NCBI RefSeq assembly: GCF_003259845.1
Contig: NZ_QLMJ01000013.1
Coordinates: 186,001-250,000, forward strand
From: Actinoplanes lutulentus
Lineage (GTDB): Bacteria > Actinomycetota > Actinomycetes > Mycobacteriales > Micromonosporaceae
DNA: 64,000 nt
Reading direction: 5' to 3'
Of this stretch, positions 50,073 through 57,414 are shown piece after piece. Within the stretch, counting starts at the first letter, position 1, and each line of letters starts with the position of its first letter. Made by a program: the position numbers and the translations under genes. A model generated the notes under the pieces. That model was not told where the DNA came from. It made no database searches and saw only the letters and a list, made by a program, of their open reading frames with translations.

Positions 50073-50434
50073 TGTTACCCCCACCGTGATTTCCGTGATT
50101 TCCGAAAGTGAGTGCGTATCTCGTACGGGTTACCCGTTTTTAGATCGTTTACCCGGGGTAGCCGTCCCGCGCGGGCCGAATGCCCGAACTGAGCGCTAAC
50201 TGGACAGAACCTGCGCGTTACGGATGGACGCTTAGTAGTGAGCCGAATACATTTTCGGCTGTCACGCTTATCCGGGTCGGAGGTCCGGTCACGGCCGAAC
50301 AAGGCTGTGGGCGGCGCCCCGGAGGCGTGCGGGGGTGAGGGGAACGCATTGCATGACGGACTGGGAACCAGGGCAGGGCGACTCGCAACCAAGGCTGAGA
50401 AGCGGTACGGCATGACCGCCGGGGGAGTACGGCC
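50073..50434. promoter_or_regulatory. Promoter region between small genes
   Basis: About 360 bp without a convincing gene. ACGGGT-T-ACCCGT (50125-50137) is a perfect 13-bp palindrome immediately followed by TTTTT. GTTTTT at 50136-50141 and GGGGTA at 50155-50160 resemble a SigB-type -35/-10 pair. A 7-bp stem AGCCGAA...TTCGGCT lies at about 50240-50259. All are candidates for stress-type control of one or both flanking small genes. Confidence 0.4.
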
Positions 50435-50770
50435 GTGACCGGCCGATGGGACGCCGAGCGGGACGCATCAGACGCGGCGCAGGCCTTGGCCGGCATCGTC
50501 GCGCTCTTGCAGCGAGCGGCGAACGACGAAGTGGATCAGAACCAGCTGCTGAGCCTGGCTCGCAGCGCGGAATCCTCCGCCGAACGGGTGGCCGCGTTCC
50601 TGCGGGATCAGCGCGGCGCGAACGACGGCGAGATGGCGGCGGTGCCGCCCAGGCTGGGGCCCTGGCGGGATTGGACCCCGTCGCGCGGACACATTTTCGG
50701 CATCGTCCCGGACCCGGCTCGGGTGAACGGGGTGCCGCAGCCCCGCAGATGTGGGGACCCGGGGGAGTAA
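50435..50770 (+). CDS. Small helical hypothetical protein
   Basis: A 111-residue soluble protein. Residues 10-62 are helical and Ala/Glu-rich (DAAQALAGIVALLQRAAND and SLARSAESSAERVAAFLRD), suggesting a coiled-coil or helical bundle; the remainder is Pro/Arg-rich with no known motif. The GTG has GGGGGAG seven bases upstream, a strong ribosome site. Unknown function; it precedes, convergently, an AraC-type regulator. Confidence 0.62.
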   Translation: MTGRWDAERDASDAAQALAGIVALLQRAANDEVDQNQLLSLARSAESSAERVAAFLRDQRGANDGEMAAVPPRLGPWRDWTPSRGHIFGIVPDPARVNGVPQPRRCGDPGE

Positions 50771-50777
50771 CGAGCTC

Positions 50778-51767
50778 TCAGCCGGGCTGACGCAGCGTCT
50801 CGGACGGCGATTCACCGAACCGCTCCCGGTACGCCGACGCGAACCTGCCCAGGTGGGCGAATCCCCAGCGATGTGCCACGGCCGCCACCGTGACCCGCGC
50901 GGGGTCACCTTCGAGCAGCGTCTCGCGCACCCGGTTCAGGCGCAGTTGCTGGAGGTACGTCATCGGCGCGCAGCCGACGTGCCTGCGGAAACCCTCCTGG
51001 AGCGAGCGCACGCTCACCCCGGCGATCCTGGCGAGGTCCCGGACCGTGAAGGCGCGCTCCGGCTCCTCGTGGATGGCCTCCACCGCGCGCTGAACGGCGC
51101 GCGGAGGGCCGCTGCCGGCCGGTGAGACGAGTTCCTGGTGGTACCGGTGGGGGACGCTGAGCAGCAGGCCGCTGAGCACGCTGCTGCACAGCTGTTCGGC
51201 GATGAGCGGCTGGTGGATCAGGCTGGTCTCGTGCTCCAGCTCGTCGTGCAGCAACCGGACCAGCCGGCTCCAGCTGTACGCCGGCCCGCCGGTCAGGTCG
51301 AACGTCGGGGCCAGGTCGATCGGTCCTTCGACCGGGTGACCCAGGAGCCCGGCCAGTTCACTCTCCAGAGCCCATTGTTCGATCCGGACGTCGATCTCGG
51401 CGGAGTGCGGTTCGTGCCGCGTGTGCATCCGGTCGCCGGGCCGGAAGGCGAGCGCCGTGGCGGGTGTGGCGGTGATCTCGCGGCCGTCGCGCCGGGCCCT
51501 GACCAGCCCTGCCGTGGGCAGCGTCACGTGATAGGCCTCGGTCTGCGGGGAAACAAGTGTGGCGGAACCTTCAAAAGTCAGGTGCCCGACGGTCAGCGGT
51601 CCGAGTTGGATCATTTCCACGCCCAGTTTGAGCTCGCCGCCGTCCGGGATGCCGATCGACATCGGGGGGTAAAAACGATTCAGGATCTCCCGGGCGCGGA
51701 CCACATCGACGCTGTCGAAGTAGACGGTTCCCGGCACCGAAGGGGTGCGGGCCGGGCCATCAACCAT
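50778..51767 (-). CDS. AraC-family transcriptional regulator
   Basis: A 329-residue regulator. The N-terminal 200 residues form an AraC-binding-like sensor domain (STLVSPQTEAYHVTLPTAGLVRA, LAFRPGDRMHTRHEP), similar to those of XylS/ActA-type proteins. The C-terminal two helix-turn-helices are residues about 225-325: FTVRDLARIAGVSVRSLQEGFRRHVGCAPMTYLQQLRLNRV and VTVAAVAHRWGFAHLGRFASAYRERFGESP. The ligand is unknown. The upstream 290 bp (51768-52056) contains its promoter and separates it from the STAS gene. Confidence 0.92.
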   Translation of the reverse strand: MVDGPARTPSVPGTVYFDSVDVVRAREILNRFYPPMSIGIPDGGELKLGVEMIQLGPLTVGHLTFEGSATLVSPQTEAYHVTLPTAGLVRARRDGREITATPATALAFRPGDRMHTRHEPHSAEIDVRIEQWALESELAGLLGHPVEGPIDLAPTFDLTGGPAYSWSRLVRLLHDELEHETSLIHQPLIAEQLCSSVLSGLLLSVPHRYHQELVSPAGSGPPRAVQRAVEAIHEEPERAFTVRDLARIAGVSVRSLQEGFRRHVGCAPMTYLQQLRLNRVRETLLEGDPARVTVAAVAHRWGFAHLGRFASAYRERFGESPSETLRQPG

Positions 51768-52056
51768 GCCGTCCGGTGCTCCATCGCATACGGTGAGTAT
51801 TCGGTTCTACTCTGTCGACAGTCAACGTGGCCGCCACGCAGTGACCGATACCGCACATTCCGGCCATATGAACTACTCTGGCGTTCCGCGCCTACGTGGC
51901 GTAACTTGCAGACCAGCGGATTGTTGTAGGAACGCGGGTTCCGGTCGGTGCCACCCAGCGAACGCCTGTATGCGTACGACCAGTTCCGTGGTCGGCGCAC
52001 CGAAGTCCCGCGGAAGTCGGCGTCAGCTCCGGCTGGATGCCAGGAAGAGGGCAGCT

Positions 52057-52413
52057 GTGTATCTGCCGATCACGACCCGCCAGCTGGCCGACGGGACTGT
52101 CGAGATCGCACCCAGCGGTGAGATCGATCTGGACAACGCGCATGTGATGCGCGACGCGGTCAATGACGTGCTGACAGGCATGACTCCCAGCAAGATCAAT
52201 CTTGATCTTCAACGGGTGATGCTGATCGACAGTATCGGGATCGGCATTCTGGTGGCCTGTTTCCATACGGCGGCCGCCAGCGGCATCAAGCTCGTGGTGA
52301 GCCACCCGAGCGCCACGGTGTACCGGCAGCTCTGGGTCTCCGGGCTGGTCGGGCTCCTGGGCTGTGCCGAGCCGCCCACCCCGCGCACCCAGGTCGGCCT
52401 GCGCCCCTCCTGA
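52057..52413 (+). CDS. STAS-domain anti-anti-sigma factor-like protein
   Basis: A 118-residue STAS protein of the RsbV/SpoIIAA type. EIAPSGEIDLDNAHVMRDAVNDVL is the first half and LDLQRVMLIDSIGIGILVACFHTA the phosphorylation loop, where the Ser in DSIGIGIL is the residue modified by RsbW-like kinases. The GTG at 52057 follows GGAAGAGGG by five bases, so the open frame beyond it (to 51745) is not used. No sigma factor or kinase lies next to it; the RsbW-like protein at 2.6 kb could be a partner. Confidence 0.88.
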   Translation: MYLPITTRQLADGTVEIAPSGEIDLDNAHVMRDAVNDVLTGMTPSKINLDLQRVMLIDSIGIGILVACFHTAAASGIKLVVSHPSATVYRQLWVSGLVGLLGCAEPPTPRTQVGLRPS

Positions 52414-52472
52414 CGAGGCACGCCCTCCTGAAGAGGCGCGCCCGTCCTTAGGACGAGCGCCGAAACGGCAGC

Positions 52473-52507
52473 AGGCCACCGCGCCCGCGGAGCGGACACG
52501 GTGGCCT
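52473..52507. terminator. Hairpin between STAS and efflux genes
   Basis: AGGCCACCG (52473-52481) pairs with CGGTGGCCT (52499-52507). It lies in the 145-bp gap between convergent genes, 52 bases after the efflux stop on the minus strand. Confidence 0.5.
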
Positions 52508-52558
52508 CCCAGGGACAGGTTCATTCATCCCATGGGGGCGGCGGCCGACCGATTCTGG

Positions 52559-54106
52559 TCAGACCGCCGCGGCAGCGGACTCCTCTTCTTGCGCGCGTCG
52601 TTCCTCACCGGAGAGCGTGGACAGCGGCTTCTCCTTGATGAAGATGACCGCGATCACCGCGAGGAACGCGACCGGGGCACCCACCATGAACAGCTCGGCC
52701 GTCGCCGTGCCGTAAATCTCCTGGACCACGCTCAGCACCTCCGGCGGCAGCGTGGAGATGTCCGGCACCTGTGCGGTTCCACCTCCGGCGGCAGCGCCGA
52801 ACTTCTCCGCGAACAACGCGGTGACCTTGTGGGTCAGCACCGCGCCGAGCGCGCTTACGCCGATCGAGCCGCCCATGCTGCGGAAGAAGGTCAGCGCCGA
52901 CGTGGTGGCGCCGAGCTCGGCGGCGGGAACCTCGTTCTGCGCGGCGAGGATCAGGTTCTGCATGAGCATGCCGACGCCGACGCCGAGCACGGCCATGAAC
53001 ACCGAGATCACCGGCACGCTGGTGTGCGCGCCGATCGTGCTGAGCAGCAGCATGCCGGCGGTCATGATGATCGCGCCGGCCACCAGGAATCCCTTCCACC
53101 GGCCGTACTTGGTGATCAGCGCGCCGGCCACGGTCGACGAGATCAGCAGGCCGAAGATCATCGGGAGGCCCATCAGGCCGGCGACGGTCGGCGACTTGCC
53201 GAGCGAGATCTGGAAGTACTGGGAGAGGAAGACGGTGCCGCCGAACATGGCGACGCCGACCAGCACGCTCGCGACGATCGCGAGGGTCACCGTGCGGTGC
53301 CGGAAGATCCGGAGCGGGATGATCGGCTCCTTGGCCCGGGACTCGACCAGGACGGCGAGCGCCAGGAGCGCGAGCCCGGCGGCGACCATCGCCGCGGTCT
53401 GCCAGGACGCCCAGTCGAACTTGTCGCCGGCCAGCGTCGACCAGATCAGCAGGGTGCTGACGCCGGACGTGATGAGCAGCGCGCCGAGCCAGTCGATGCT
53501 GACCTCGCGACGGACCACCGGCAGGTGCAGCGTCTTCTGCAGCAGCGCGATGGCGATCAGGCTGAACGGCACGCCGATCAGGAAGCACCAGCGCCAGCCC
53601 AGCCAGGACGTGTCGACCAGGACGCCGCCGATCAGTGGGCCGGCGATGGTGCCGACGCCGAAGACCGCGCCGAACATGCCGGAGTACCGGCCCAGCTCGC
53701 GGGGCGGGATCATCGCGGCCATCACGATCATCGCGAGGGCCGTCATGCCGCCCGCGCCGACGCCCTGGACGGCCCGGCTGACGAGCAGGACCTCGACGTT
53801 CGGGGTGAGGCCGGCGATCAGCGAACCGGCCACGAACAGGCCGAGGGAGAGCTGGATCAGCAGCTTCTTGCTGTAGAGGTCGGCCATCTTGCCCCAGAGC
53901 GGGACGGTGGCCGTCATGGCGAGCAGCTCGGTGGTGACGATCCAGGTGTAGACGGACTGGCTGCCACCGAGGTCGGCGATGATCCGGGGCAGGGCGTTGG
54001 CGACGACGGTGGAGGCCAGGATGCTCACGAACATGCCGAGCATCAGCCCGGACAGGGCTTGCACGACCTCTCGGTGAGACATCCGTGCGGGGGTGGCGAC
54101 TGTCAT
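52559..54106 (-). CDS. DHA2-family MFS drug efflux transporter
   Basis: A 515-residue proton-driven exporter with 14 predicted helices. LGMFVSILASTVVANALPRI is TM1 with motif-D1 character, LWGKMADLYSKK is MFS motif A, VSRAVQGVGAGGMTALAM the RxxQGxGA motif of DHA2 exporters. Regions FFRSMGGSIGVSALGAVL and a cytosolic acidic tail (EERRAQEEESAAAAV) complete it. The ATG overlaps the tetR stop (ATGA). Likely substrate: a hydrophobic drug or endogenous toxic metabolite, under TetR control. Confidence 0.94.
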   Translation of the reverse strand: MTVATPARMSHREVVQALSGLMLGMFVSILASTVVANALPRIIADLGGSQSVYTWIVTTELLAMTATVPLWGKMADLYSKKLLIQLSLGLFVAGSLIAGLTPNVEVLLVSRAVQGVGAGGMTALAMIVMAAMIPPRELGRYSGMFGAVFGVGTIAGPLIGGVLVDTSWLGWRWCFLIGVPFSLIAIALLQKTLHLPVVRREVSIDWLGALLITSGVSTLLIWSTLAGDKFDWASWQTAAMVAAGLALLALAVLVESRAKEPIIPLRIFRHRTVTLAIVASVLVGVAMFGGTVFLSQYFQISLGKSPTVAGLMGLPMIFGLLISSTVAGALITKYGRWKGFLVAGAIIMTAGMLLLSTIGAHTSVPVISVFMAVLGVGVGMLMQNLILAAQNEVPAAELGATTSALTFFRSMGGSIGVSALGAVLTHKVTALFAEKFGAAAGGGTAQVPDISTLPPEVLSVVQEIYGTATAELFMVGAPVAFLAVIAVIFIKEKPLSTLSGEERRAQEEESAAAAV

Positions 54107-54702
54107 GCGTTCCTCGGTATGGGGGGTAGGACCAGGCCTGCGGCGAGCATGCCGAAGGCTTCGCGTACGTGGTGTTCGAGAGGGCGGGGGTCGTCGCCGG
54201 CGGCCCAGCGGATCAGTGCCACCCGCACGGCGCCGTTCGTGGCGGCGGCCACCACGGCCGGGAACGGGTGGTTCGGAGGCAGCGAGCCGCGTTCGGCGAC
54301 GGCCTCGGCGAACTGCTGCTCGGCGGTGGCGGCCGCGGCGATCAGCAACGGCAGCAGCTGCGGGTTGTGCTGGATCACCCGCATCCGCAGCAGCCACAGG
54401 TCGCGGTCGTCGTCGATCTGCTGGAACACCGGGGCGAGGGCGTCGAGCAGGGCGTCCAGCAGCGACTGGTCCGCACGTGCGGCGAGCAGCTGGGCGCGCA
54501 GGTCGGTGCAGCCCTCCAGGGGGTCGCCGACGAGGGCGTCCTCCTTGGTGGCGAAGTAGTTGAAGAACGTCCGCTGCGAGACACCGGCAGCGGCGGCGAT
54601 CTCGTCGACGGTCACCCGATCGGCGCCGCTCGCGTCCACCAGGCGCAATGCGGCGATGATCAGGTCGAGCCGGGTCTGCCGGCGTTTGGCCTCACGAAGC
54701 AC
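54103..54702 (-). CDS. TetR-family transcriptional regulator
   Basis: A 199-residue repressor of the coupled efflux gene. The helix-turn-helix is residues 12-58: RLDLIIAALRLVDASGADRVTVDEIAAAAGVSQRTFFNYFATKED. The C-terminal domain (about 75-199) is helical and variable as usual for ligand binding. Its ATG lies 16 bases from a 27-bp perfect palindrome, the obvious autoregulatory operator. Efflux substrates are typical ligands in this family. Confidence 0.94.
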   Translation of the reverse strand: MLREAKRRQTRLDLIIAALRLVDASGADRVTVDEIAAAAGVSQRTFFNYFATKEDALVGDPLEGCTDLRAQLLAARADQSLLDALLDALAPVFQQIDDDRDLWLLRMRVIQHNPQLLPLLIAAAATAEQQFAEAVAERGSLPPNHPFPAVVAAATNGAVRVALIRWAAGDDPRPLEHHVREAFGMLAAGLVLPPIPRNA

Positions 54703-54717
54703 CCGAGGAGGTTACAG

Positions 54718-54744
54718 AAAACTTTGCAGAAACTGCAAAGTTTT
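54718..54744. promoter_or_regulatory. 27-bp perfect palindrome, TetR operator
   Basis: AAAACTTTGCAG (54718-54729), three-base centre AAA, CTGCAAAGTTTT (54733-54744). It sits 16-42 bases before the tetR start and its end overlaps the stop codon of the upstream gene. AT-rich in a GC-rich context, so likely preserved by selection for repressor binding. Confidence 0.85.
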
Positions 54745-55187
54745 TAATCGTGGAGCTGGGCCCGCTGGATCTCGGTGAGAGCGGCGGTCAGCCAGGGCTC
54801 CACCGGGCGGCCGGCGAGCAGGTGGTTGATCAGCGCGACCGCGTGCCGGGCCAGCACGTCCGGTTTCGGGGCGGGTGAACCGTCCTCTTCGAGCACGCCG
54901 AGGGCACCGGCCAGCAGCCAGAGCACCATCTGCGGGTCGGCGGCCGGCCAGGAGCGCACGCAGCCGGCGAGCGCGGTACGCACATCGTCGGCGGTGAGCC
55001 CGTCCGGATTGCCGTCCTCCAGCAGCAGGCGGACAACCGTCCCGAGGATCAGCCCGGTCTGCGCCGAATCCTGCGCACCGAGGTCACCGCTGGGCTCGTC
55101 GCCCTCGCGAATCGCCGTGACGGCCTCGGCGGTGGCCGCCGCGATCGGCCGCGCCGGCGGCGGCAAGTGGCGCCAGCTGTTGTTCAT
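54744..55187 (-). CDS. Hypothetical protein upstream of the TetR operon
   Basis: A 147-residue soluble protein: an N-terminal Pro/Ala segment, an acidic stretch (REGDEPSGDLGAQD) and two or three amphipathic helices, including VVRLLLEDGNPDGLTADDVRTALAGCVRSW and AGALGVLEEDGSP. No enzyme signature. The ATG lacks a strong ribosome site. The stop TAA lies within the 27-bp palindrome, so the operator is partly in coding sequence. Unknown function; a helical actinobacterial family is possible. Confidence 0.68.
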   Translation of the reverse strand: MNNSWRHLPPPARPIAAATAEAVTAIREGDEPSGDLGAQDSAQTGLILGTVVRLLLEDGNPDGLTADDVRTALAGCVRSWPAADPQMVLWLLAGALGVLEEDGSPAPKPDVLARHAVALINHLLAGRPVEPWLTAALTEIQRAQLHD

Positions 55188-55250
55188 GCGGCGACTCTAC
55201 GGTCAGATGAAACGGCAGGATGAAAGGCATCGGGGGCGAGGGGAGCGGGA

Positions 55251-55610
55251 ATGACGAACCTGGACGCGGTGACGGCCTGGGTGGACAACTACCGCAAGGC
55301 GTGGGAGTCGAACGCGCCGGACGACATCCGCGATCTCTTCGCCGACGACGCCGCGTACTTCACCGAGCCGTACGCGAAACCGTGGATCGGCCGGGAGGCG
55401 ATCGTCGCCGGCTGGCTGGAGCGCCAGGACGATCCGGGCACGACCACGTTCGCCTGGCACCCGCTGATCATCACCGAGGAACTCGCGATCATCGAGGCGA
55501 CGACGACCTATCCCGACCGCGTCTTCCGCAACCTCTGGGTGCTGCGCTTGGACCACACCGGGCAGGCACGCCAATTCACTGAGTGGTGGATGCAGGAGCC
55601 GTCACCCTAA
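55251..55610 (+). CDS. NTF2/SnoaL-like fold protein
   Basis: A 119-residue single-domain protein of the cystatin-like NTF2 fold. DAVTAWVDNYRKAWESNAPDDIRDLFADDAAYFTEPY is the N-terminal helix-and-strand pattern, GREAIVAGWLERQDDPG the middle helix, and FRNLWVLRLDHTGQARQFTEWWMQ the final strands around a hydrophobic pocket. Such proteins act as small isomerases, hydrolases or ligand binders. ATG preceded by GGGAGCGGGA. No operon partner is evident. Confidence 0.88.
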   Translation: MTNLDAVTAWVDNYRKAWESNAPDDIRDLFADDAAYFTEPYAKPWIGREAIVAGWLERQDDPGTTTFAWHPLIITEELAIIEATTTYPDRVFRNLWVLRLDHTGQARQFTEWWMQEPSP

Positions 55611-55724
55611 CGGGCGATAGCCGCCGGGTGGAAAGAGCCGGTAAGTCGTACAAACTCGAATGTGAATAGCGTTCGAGGATTCTCGGATGTGCTATTTCCC
55701 CGGCCTTTCGGCACACTGCGTCGG

Positions 55725-57332
55725 GTGGAGGAGGATCGGAAACTCGGCGACCGGTACCGGCTGTTGAACGAACTCGGCCGGGGCGGGATGGCCGTGGTCT
55801 GGCGCGCTCTCGACGAGGTGCTCAACCGCCCGGTGGCGGTGAAGGTGCTGGCCGGGCGATATGCGGACGACGATCGGTTCCGGGCCCGGATCCTGCACGA
55901 GGCGCGGGCGGCGGCCACCCTCTCGCATCCGAACATCGCGCAGATCTACGATTTCGGGGAATCCGACGAGAACGGTCAGCCGGTTCCGTACGTGGTCATG
56001 GAATTGATCAACGGGCCGACGCTGCAACAGCGGGTGGCGCGCGGTCCGATTCCGCCGCGGACGGTTTTCCGGATCTGCGGGGAGATCGCTGCGGCGCTCG
56101 CGGTGGCGCACGCCGACGGGCTCGTTCACCGCGACATCAAGCTCGCGAACGTCATGGTCACCCCGTCCGGCGCGAAGGTGGTGGACTTCGGCATCGCCGC
56201 GGTCGTCGGTCCCGCCTCGCCCGAGGACGCGCTGCTCGGCACGCCCGCGTACCTCGCGCCGGAACGTCTCACCGGCGGCGCGATCGAGCCGGCCTCGGAC
56301 ATGTACGCGCTCGGTGTACTGCTTTACCGCCTGCTCGCCGGCATCGCGCCGTGGAGCGTGGAGACCACCACGCAGATGCTCAGCGCGCACGTCTATCTGG
56401 AGCCGGACCCGCTGCCGCCGGTGCCCGGCGTCCCGGACGCGATCGCCGACCTGGTCGACCGCTGCCTCGCGAAGAATCCCGCCGATCGTCCGGACGCGGC
56501 CGAGGTCTCCGCCCTGCTGGGCGACGCGGCCGAGGCCGCGACCGCTTCAAAGATCAACATCCCGGGGGTACGCGAGGAGCAGGCGGCTCCCCAGGTTCCC
56601 GGCGTGCCGGTCGTACCAGGATCGGGTGCGGCTTTCGACGGCGCGACGATGCTGCGGGAGGCCACGGTCCCGGTGACCCGTCCGTCCTCCACGGGCGCCC
56701 CGGCTGCGAGCGGCAGTGCTGGTGTCGATGCGGGTGGGCTTTCTTCCGTACCCCAGTGGTGGAAGCGCAAGAAAGTCCTGGCCGGCGGCGGGGTCGCGGC
56801 CGTGCTCATCGCCCTGGCTTTCCTCTGGCCGGAAGCCGAAGGCGAACCGGAAGCCGCGCCTGGCGCGGTTGTCCCCCCATCGGCGTCACCGAGCGTGACC
56901 TCCGCATCGCCCGGTGGACGCGGCGTCACCAGGCCCGCCGCGCCCGTGATCGTGCCCGGCAGGGTGCCCGCGTCGGTCGGCTCGGTGGGCCCGGCGGCGT
57001 CCGGAACGCTTCCGTCGGTGCCCGCGCCGGCGCCCTCCGGCGAGGTGATCTCGCCGTCGCCGAGCCCGAGCGAGAGCGAGCCGGCGCCCATCGAGGAGCC
57101 CGCGCCCGACGGCACCCGGTTGGAGTCGCCGGGCGGCACGGTGCTCGCGCGATGCGTCGAGGACGGCGCCGAGTTGCTCGACTGGGAGCCGAACGAGGGA
57201 TTCGCCGTGGACAGCGTCGATTCCGGGCCCGCCCTGACCACCGCGGTGGTGTTCAAGAGCGAGCGGGCGCGGTACCGGATGACGGTCACCTGCTTCGGTG
57301 ATCGGCCGTCCGCGGTGGTGCTTCCCCTGTGA
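55725..57332 (+). CDS. Membrane Ser/Thr protein kinase with extracytoplasmic C terminus
   Basis: A 535-residue eukaryotic-type kinase. Kinase domain about 8-265: LGRGGMAVVW (glycine loop), Lys40 in VAVKVL, HRDIKLAN with catalytic Asp137, DFGIAAV and GTPAYLAPE. Juxtamembrane region to about 345, membrane helix about 353-371 (VLAGGGVAAVLIALAFLW), then a Pro/Ser/Ala-rich extracytoplasmic segment ending in a compact C-terminal part with RLESPGGTVLARCVEDGAELLDWEPNEGF and two cysteines. No PASTA repeats, so it is unlike PknB. GTG 55725 is my choice; GTG 55662 would add 21 residues. Confidence 0.9.
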   Translation: MEEDRKLGDRYRLLNELGRGGMAVVWRALDEVLNRPVAVKVLAGRYADDDRFRARILHEARAAATLSHPNIAQIYDFGESDENGQPVPYVVMELINGPTLQQRVARGPIPPRTVFRICGEIAAALAVAHADGLVHRDIKLANVMVTPSGAKVVDFGIAAVVGPASPEDALLGTPAYLAPERLTGGAIEPASDMYALGVLLYRLLAGIAPWSVETTTQMLSAHVYLEPDPLPPVPGVPDAIADLVDRCLAKNPADRPDAAEVSALLGDAAEAATASKINIPGVREEQAAPQVPGVPVVPGSGAAFDGATMLREATVPVTRPSSTGAPAASGSAGVDAGGLSSVPQWWKRKKVLAGGGVAAVLIALAFLWPEAEGEPEAAPGAVVPPSASPSVTSASPGGRGVTRPAAPVIVPGRVPASVGSVGPAASGTLPSVPAPAPSGEVISPSPSPSESEPAPIEEPAPDGTRLESPGGTVLARCVEDGAELLDWEPNEGFAVDSVDSGPALTTAVVFKSERARYRMTVTCFGDRPSAVVLPL

Positions 57333-57414
57333 TGAGACCCGTTCGGATTCGCCGTCACGCTGCGTGGGCACACTGGCTAGACTGGCCCGTCACGGCCGGG
57401 CGAAAGGGACATCG

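Noticed and set aside
50238..50438. A 66-codon frame overlapping the next gene's GTG
   Set aside because: No ribosome site; Ser/Arg-rich low-information product. I cannot support it, although a four-base overlap is formally possible.
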